A stretch of DNA of 64,000 nucleotides from Pseudopithomyces maydicus (taxonomy: Eukaryota; Ascomycota; Dothideomycetes; Pleosporales; Didymosphaeriaceae), in NCBI GenBank assembly GCA_026873275.1, contig JANTUC010000001.1:3286001-3350000 (forward strand). The letters are read 5' to 3'. The position numbers and the translations under genes were made by a program. This document shows positions 59,553 through 64,000 of this stretch, one piece after another (positions within the stretch are counted from its first letter, which is position 1; every line of letters starts with the position of its first letter). A model generated the notes under the pieces. It saw only the letters and a list, made by a program, of their open reading frames with translations. It made no database searches and had not been told where the DNA came from.

Positions 59553-61335
59553 GGCTTGGGGAGCGGGTGCGGGCGCGACAACGGCAGGGTCGTCTTGGGT
59601 GCCGGTCTCGCGTGCGTGTATGTGTATGTATGTATGCGTGCGTGCGAGCGAGCGAGGCCGCGCTGGCGGGCGAGAGGCTGCGCTCCCAAGATGGAAACCG
59701 GCAGGCTGGCGGCGCTGGCCTGGGTGTGCTTGGGCCGCGTGGGGAGCAGCTTGAGGAAATGAGCTGCGGCTTGCTGGGGGCCGTGCGCGTTGTGATGCGC
59801 TGTGTCGTCGCCGTGAGGGCAGGTAGGGCTGCAGACGCGGTGGAGTGGAGTCGTTCGTTCCTACGGCCGTCGTCGTAGTGTGTATGTATGTAGGCTAGGG
59901 GGCGGGCGGGCAGGCAGCGAGGGCGATGGTGACGCTGTCTATGCGTGCCACGACTCTACGCAGAAATCCAGGCCTAGCTCTCCCGACAGGGCGTGGCTGA
60001 TACAAGGGCCCGGCGGCGCAGCGGGCAGGGCAGACGTCTTTGTCTGGCGGGATTCGGAGCCTGCGTGACGACAGCGGCCAGACAATGAAAGCTTCAAGGA
60101 ATCAAAACTTGCAACGCCCGGCGCGAACAGTGGAGACGCCCACGAGATCCGGACCTCCACTCGACGCCTCTCCGACCCAGGCTAGCAGATGCAGGTCCGC
60201 TGTCAGGCGCCATAGTCTGCAGCCTTCAACCGTGTGAATTATGCCCTCCAGACCCCCCTGCGCCAATCACCGCCCGACCGTTCCACCTCGACGGCATCCG
60301 GTCATGGCCCTCGAGTGCTCACCAAAGTCCGATGTGGCAGTGGCACTGCCCGTCCGAACGAGCAAACTCACCACCACAGCCTCACAGCCTCACGCCCAAT
60401 TTGCCTCACACGTGCGACATGCGACATGCGCCTGCCCTCAACCTCACTCTCCCCTACGCGCGGCCTGCAGATGGGTGACACTTGTGAACCAGTGCTTTTA
60501 TTGACTATACACGCTGCCTGCGCCTGCAGCTCCCTTAGGAATCCAAGCGCCATCCCTTCTCGAGCGCCCAACGAATCGCCATCCCAAGTGCCGCCTCGGC
60601 ACTCCCATTGGGCCATGCCAGCGCCTCCAACCAGAAAACAAAGAGAACAATCCCGCTTAATGCTATCAACTCGTGTGCAAATTGCCGCCCATGGTGACGC
60701 CGGCCCTAGTGAAGAATCCTGGGAAAAGAAAAAAAGTTGGGGTGGTGCGAGCATGCTCAGGACCAATCAAGGTCGCGGATAGATACTTGCCTAGTTGGGA
60801 GCGTGAACAGTCATGCTGGCATCCTATCCGTAATCCCACGTGTGCATCGGGAATTTCTTCAGCCGCCTGCGTCCTTGACGTCGAGACAAAGGGTCCGTCA
60901 TACCCAAGTGCCCAAATTGTCATCACATCCCTACTCGCTGTCCCACGGTTCTGGTTCCCTTCGTTTTGGTGCTCCACCTTTTTTTAAACTCCACGAATCG
61001 ACCCAAGTGATTTCACTCAAGTGTGGAGTAACCAGGGCACATGTATTTGAGGCGCCTACTGTTTGAGAGCTGTGCGCTAAAACGCTCGCATCGTCTCGCA
61101 TAAAGCGGCTTCCCCGCGTTCCGATGGCTAAGAACACGAAACGAAATAGAGGTTACCAGGTAATCGCTGTAAGAAATGCTTGCGTGTATGAAATGCTTGC
61201 GTGTGTCCCTGGGCGACCACAATGGTGACGTAGGAAAGTGGCGCAGGGTAATGAACAAAGGAAGGAAAAATTGCACACATGTTGAGAAGGTGAAGAATCG
61301 AAGTTTACAGTCCCGGAGTGGTCAGCCAGATGAGC
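59553..61335. other. Intergenic region, no gene seen
   Basis: About 1.8 kb, GC-rich near BEM1. Longer frames (for example 60234-60782) are Pro/Ser/Arg-rich chance openings. Contains the BEM1 promoter and THP3 3' end. Confidence 0.5.
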
Positions 61336-62830
61336 TTATATCTGGCCTTTGATGTCTACTCGAGCGAATGCTGCCTGGCGAAGGCTTTCGAAGTTGGAGC
61401 TGGCCTCCTTCACTTTGACACGATATTGCACAGCACCATGCTCGTCGAGTTTTCCTTCGATGGCGTGGGGGGCGCCGTGGGATTTGAGGAATTCACAACA
61501 CTCATCATCGTCTCCGAATTGGAGTTCGTCACTCAGGTAACGGAGTGAGACGCTTATATAGCTAATGTTTGTCAGCAGAGATAGAACCCAAATGCCGTGT
61601 GACTAACGCTCTGGAAATATTAGCGAGGGCGTGGAGGCGCTCGCGCTCGATGAACATGTCCATCAAGTATCCGCCCATGTTGGGTGCCACGGAATAGAGC
61701 CTAAAGAATTTGTGGTAGTTGCCAACGGCCAATGAGGAGCGGACGTCAAGTGCATGTTTGATGTCCGGTTTGGTCTTGTCTGCTGGGGTCAATTCTGCCA
61801 ACAAGTCGTTCATGTCGGTCTTATTGCATGTATACACGAAATAGAGAATTCGATACGCGGTGAACTCGTCCGGATTTCCAGGGAGGTTTTGCGCATACAG
61901 TGCCTTGAGCTGCGTCTGGCACTGGTTATACTCACCCATGTCCCCCTGTTCCAGCGCGATTCGGGCATGACTCTCGTATACCTTGACGGTGAATCCATTC
62001 TTGATATGCTGCACGGTAAGATCTTGGCGCAAGGACTTGAACTGATTACACATATAACCATAATTCTTATCAGTCTTCCACTTCTTGCGAAGCATGGAGA
62101 GAGTCTGTTCAAGCACGTGCTGGGGCCGCACAGTCTCCGGTTTTGGGGGCGCTGTCAAACGGAAGTAGCTCTTTTCGAGATTCATGTTGGTTCCGACGCA
62201 GGGCGCAGTGTCCATGTCGTTTTCGGAGTCGGGTTTCGGAGAGTTCCACGGTGGAGTCGAGGTGTTGCCGTTTTTGCCAAGCTGAAAGCGCTGCTTGCGC
62301 TTTTCCAGGTCAGCTTGGTCGAACTTACTCGGGGCGTCTGCGGACAGGGCATTCTTCTTGTGACGCTTTTCGTTGTGGCCGTTGGAGAAGGTGATGCGGG
62401 ATTCTAGATTAGTACGGCGCCAAGGCGGGATGGAGGTATCTGCAGATTCTGACATGTCGGACTTGTCTTGCGACTTGCGCTTCTTAGTTTGGGGTGATTC
62501 AAGGGCGTGATTAGCGAGGCCACTAGGAGAAGAGAGAAGGGTGTTTATCTGGGATTGAGCTTGAAGCCGTCGCTCGTCCCTGAGAAGCTCCTGTGGCAGC
62601 GGGTAGGTAGACCAGTCGACGCTCTCAAGCTGGCTCCGCTCGGCAAAGAAACTGATGATGTCTCTGAGCTTCTTCGTGGTGTCATCTCGGGAGATGCCGG
62701 CGATGGCGTTCTCGGCCTCGAAGGCGCGACCAACGTACTCGCGAACAGCGGGCGACCACTCGACTTTCGCCGGCTTTGCGGGCTGGGCGGTGGTAGCCTG
62801 GGGGGTCATGTCAAACAAAGGGTTGGCCAT
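61336..62830 (-). CDS. THP3/LENG8-like SAC3-GANP family protein
   Basis: Exons 61608-62830 and 61336-61561 (46-nt intron, GTTAGT...TAG) give 482 residues. The N-terminus is polar and disordered, with basic patches (PQTKKRKSQDKS, NEKRHKKNALS) suitable for nuclear import. The SAC3/PCI region reads VRPQHVLEQTLSMLRKKWKT, YMCNQFKSLRQDLTVQHIKN, FTVKVYESHARIALEQGDMG, EYNQCQTQLKALYAQNLPG and YRILYFVYTCNKTDMNDLL, and the C-terminus has the winged-helix-like ECCEFLKSHGAPHAIEG. Yeast Thp3 works with Csn12 in transcription elongation and splicing-linked mRNA biogenesis. No frame break here, although a CCCCCC run lies inside the second exon. Confidence 0.92.
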
Positions 62831-63285
62831 GAAAATGCCTATGACAACCTACTTCGGGCGGGGGAGGACGCGCCAGCGTGGTGCGCGCTGCAACGGTGTT
62901 GTAGGCGGGAGGTTGCAGCGGGCTCGACCACGCCACGGTGGAGGTGTGGTTGGGCATCGCCATGACAACGCCCGCAGGAACGAAGACGGTAGAGGGGGTT
63001 AGAGGGGTAGCTACAGGGCACGAGACGGGAGAGGGGGTGCGAAAGAGAGGCAGGCCGCGCGCTGGCAATGGCAATTGCAATGCAGTGGACGGTGTGGAGG
63101 GACGCGAAGCGGGAGATGTGCGGTGAGGCAGTTAGTGTGCCCGGCTGGACGGCCGCCAAGCCCCGCTTGCCACCCTGGGACGCGCCAGTGACGAGGAGGG
63201 GCTGGTGTATCACTGACTGGCTGAGCCCTCATGAGGGTGGTCACACTCGCAGCTCCTGTGGCTACAGGCAACACGCCCCCGATGC
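62831..63285. promoter_or_regulatory. Divergent promoter region of THP3-like gene and VPS36
   Basis: 455 bp between two start codons facing away from each other; GC-rich, with no confident element. Confidence 0.55.
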
Positions 63286-64000
63286 ATGGACTGGATGTTT
63301 TTGCACCAGCTCGATCTAACCACGGCACTGCGCCCGTCCTTGCTGCCCGAGGAGACGCTCTTGTTTGTGCAGGACGCAGTTGGCTTGTATGAGGGGTATG
63401 TCGTCGCCCGCCTGCCCACCTGCCCACCTGCCCACCTGCCTACTACCCCAGAAGCACCGTTGACCCGGGTCCAGCAAATTCAAAATCCCACAGTACCAAA
63501 ACGGGCAGGCCTACTTGACCTCCCACAGGGTGTGCTATGTAGACCACAGCGAGCCGCGGAAGAACTCCGTCGCCATCTTTCTCAAGGATGTAGACCGTCC
63601 CGAGTTCTACGTAAGCCGCGTATGTTCGGTGCATGTCTATATATCTAGCTCACTGGCTGCAGGCTGGCTTTCTCAAATCCTCTCCCAAAATCACTCTCTT
63701 CCCCAAGCCCTTGAAGCAGCTTACCCGGGGGCTTCGCCCGCGGCGGGCAATCAACCTACCACGCCTGAACGACGAGGTAGCCCGGCCCCTGCAGCGACTC
63801 CCTCGGCCAACGCAACATGGGTTTGTCCTATATGCTCCTTCTCGAATCCAGTGCCATCCAATTTCGATCCTGCCACTGCGAATGCTCGAACTCCACTTCC
63901 GCCATGTCTCGCATGTGGCATAAAGCCTCCACTGGTACACGTGGTCAAGGCTGCCATATCCGCCATGTCTAACAGGCATACGCCAGCATTACCACCAGCT
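63286..64000 (+). CDS. VPS36: VPS36, ESCRT-II subunit (5' part), one frame break
   Basis: Exons 63286-63395, 63475-63610 and 63663 to the window end; the gene continues beyond 64000. The GLUE/PH-like domain is clear: FLHQLDLTTALRPSLLPEET, LLFVQDAVGLYEG, KIPQYQNGQAYLTSHRVCYV, NSVAIFLKDVDRPEFY and AGFLKSSPKITLFPKPLKQL. After one G is added to GGGGG at 63727-63731 the frame continues to an NZF-type zinc finger (TWVCPICSFSNPVP, then LPPCLACGIKPPL). Vps36 binds ubiquitinated cargo and PI3P on endosomes in ESCRT-II. An ATG at 63295 (MFLHQ) is nearer the start seen in homologues than 63286. Confidence 0.92.
63415..63440 (+). repeat. Tandem CCCACCTG units in VPS36 intron 1
   Basis: About three direct copies of an 8-nt CCCACCTG unit inside the first intron. 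A likely slippage-prone microsatellite without coding effect. Confidence 0.75.

Noticed and set aside
12414..63731. Programmed +1 or -1 ribosomal frameshifting as a shared explanation of the frame breaks
   Set aside because: Breaks occur in many unrelated genes with no common slippery heptamer or downstream structure, and always at G/C runs; length errors explain them more simply.

Overview
This window is nuclear DNA of a filamentous ascomycete (Pezizomycotina; Dothideomycetes is my best guess, by inference). It carries spliceosomal introns mostly of 44-130 nt with GT-AG ends and CTAAC/CTGAC-like branch sites, an intron-containing tRNA-Glu, and orthologues of conserved fungal housekeeping genes. 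Genes lie on both strands without operons. I see no virus, CRISPR array, plasmid or intact transposon.

Layout. 0.8-4.5 kb: an arginine-rich DUF8035-type protein, the sterol-homeostasis factor ARV1, and tail-to-tail with it the V-ATPase subunit e gene (VMA9). 7-17 kb: a proline-rich orphan, a CoA-binding-fold protein, a short-chain dehydrogenase, a UPF0303 (YBR137W-like) gene, a basic orphan and an amidase. 18-33 kb is more accessory: a DOMON/cytochrome b561 membrane protein, an F-box protein, a large multispanning orphan, tRNA-Glu(CTC), a second dehydrogenase with a GC-AG intron, and an ABCC (MRP-type) transporter. 33-36 kb: a secreted M28 aminopeptidase and an R3H-associated-domain protein. 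A gene-poor stretch of about 6.9 kb follows, ending at MSB2, a signalling mucin. 48-64 kb is dense and conserved: SEC27 (COPI beta-prime), MSP1, TIM21, a mitochondrial-carrier-like protein, BEM1, a THP3/SAC3-family protein and the 5' part of VPS36, cut by the window end.

How genes relate. MSP1 and TIM21, both acting in mitochondrial protein import or its quality control, are divergently transcribed from a 229-bp gap. THP3 and VPS36 share a 455-bp divergent gap. MSB2 and BEM1 belong to the same polarity/MAPK signalling network in fungi but lie about 10 kb apart and are not co-transcribed.

Important caveat. At least ten times, in eight otherwise conserved genes, the reading frame breaks at a run of 4-6 G or C and is restored by adding exactly one base of that run. 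This looks like systematic homopolymer shortening in the assembly rather than ten pseudogenizations, so the affected genes are annotated as functional genes with a frame break. Two further breaks (ABC transporter, carrier-like gene) need +2 or -1 and are less certain. All splice models are read by eye from splice signals and recalled family conservation; no search was run.
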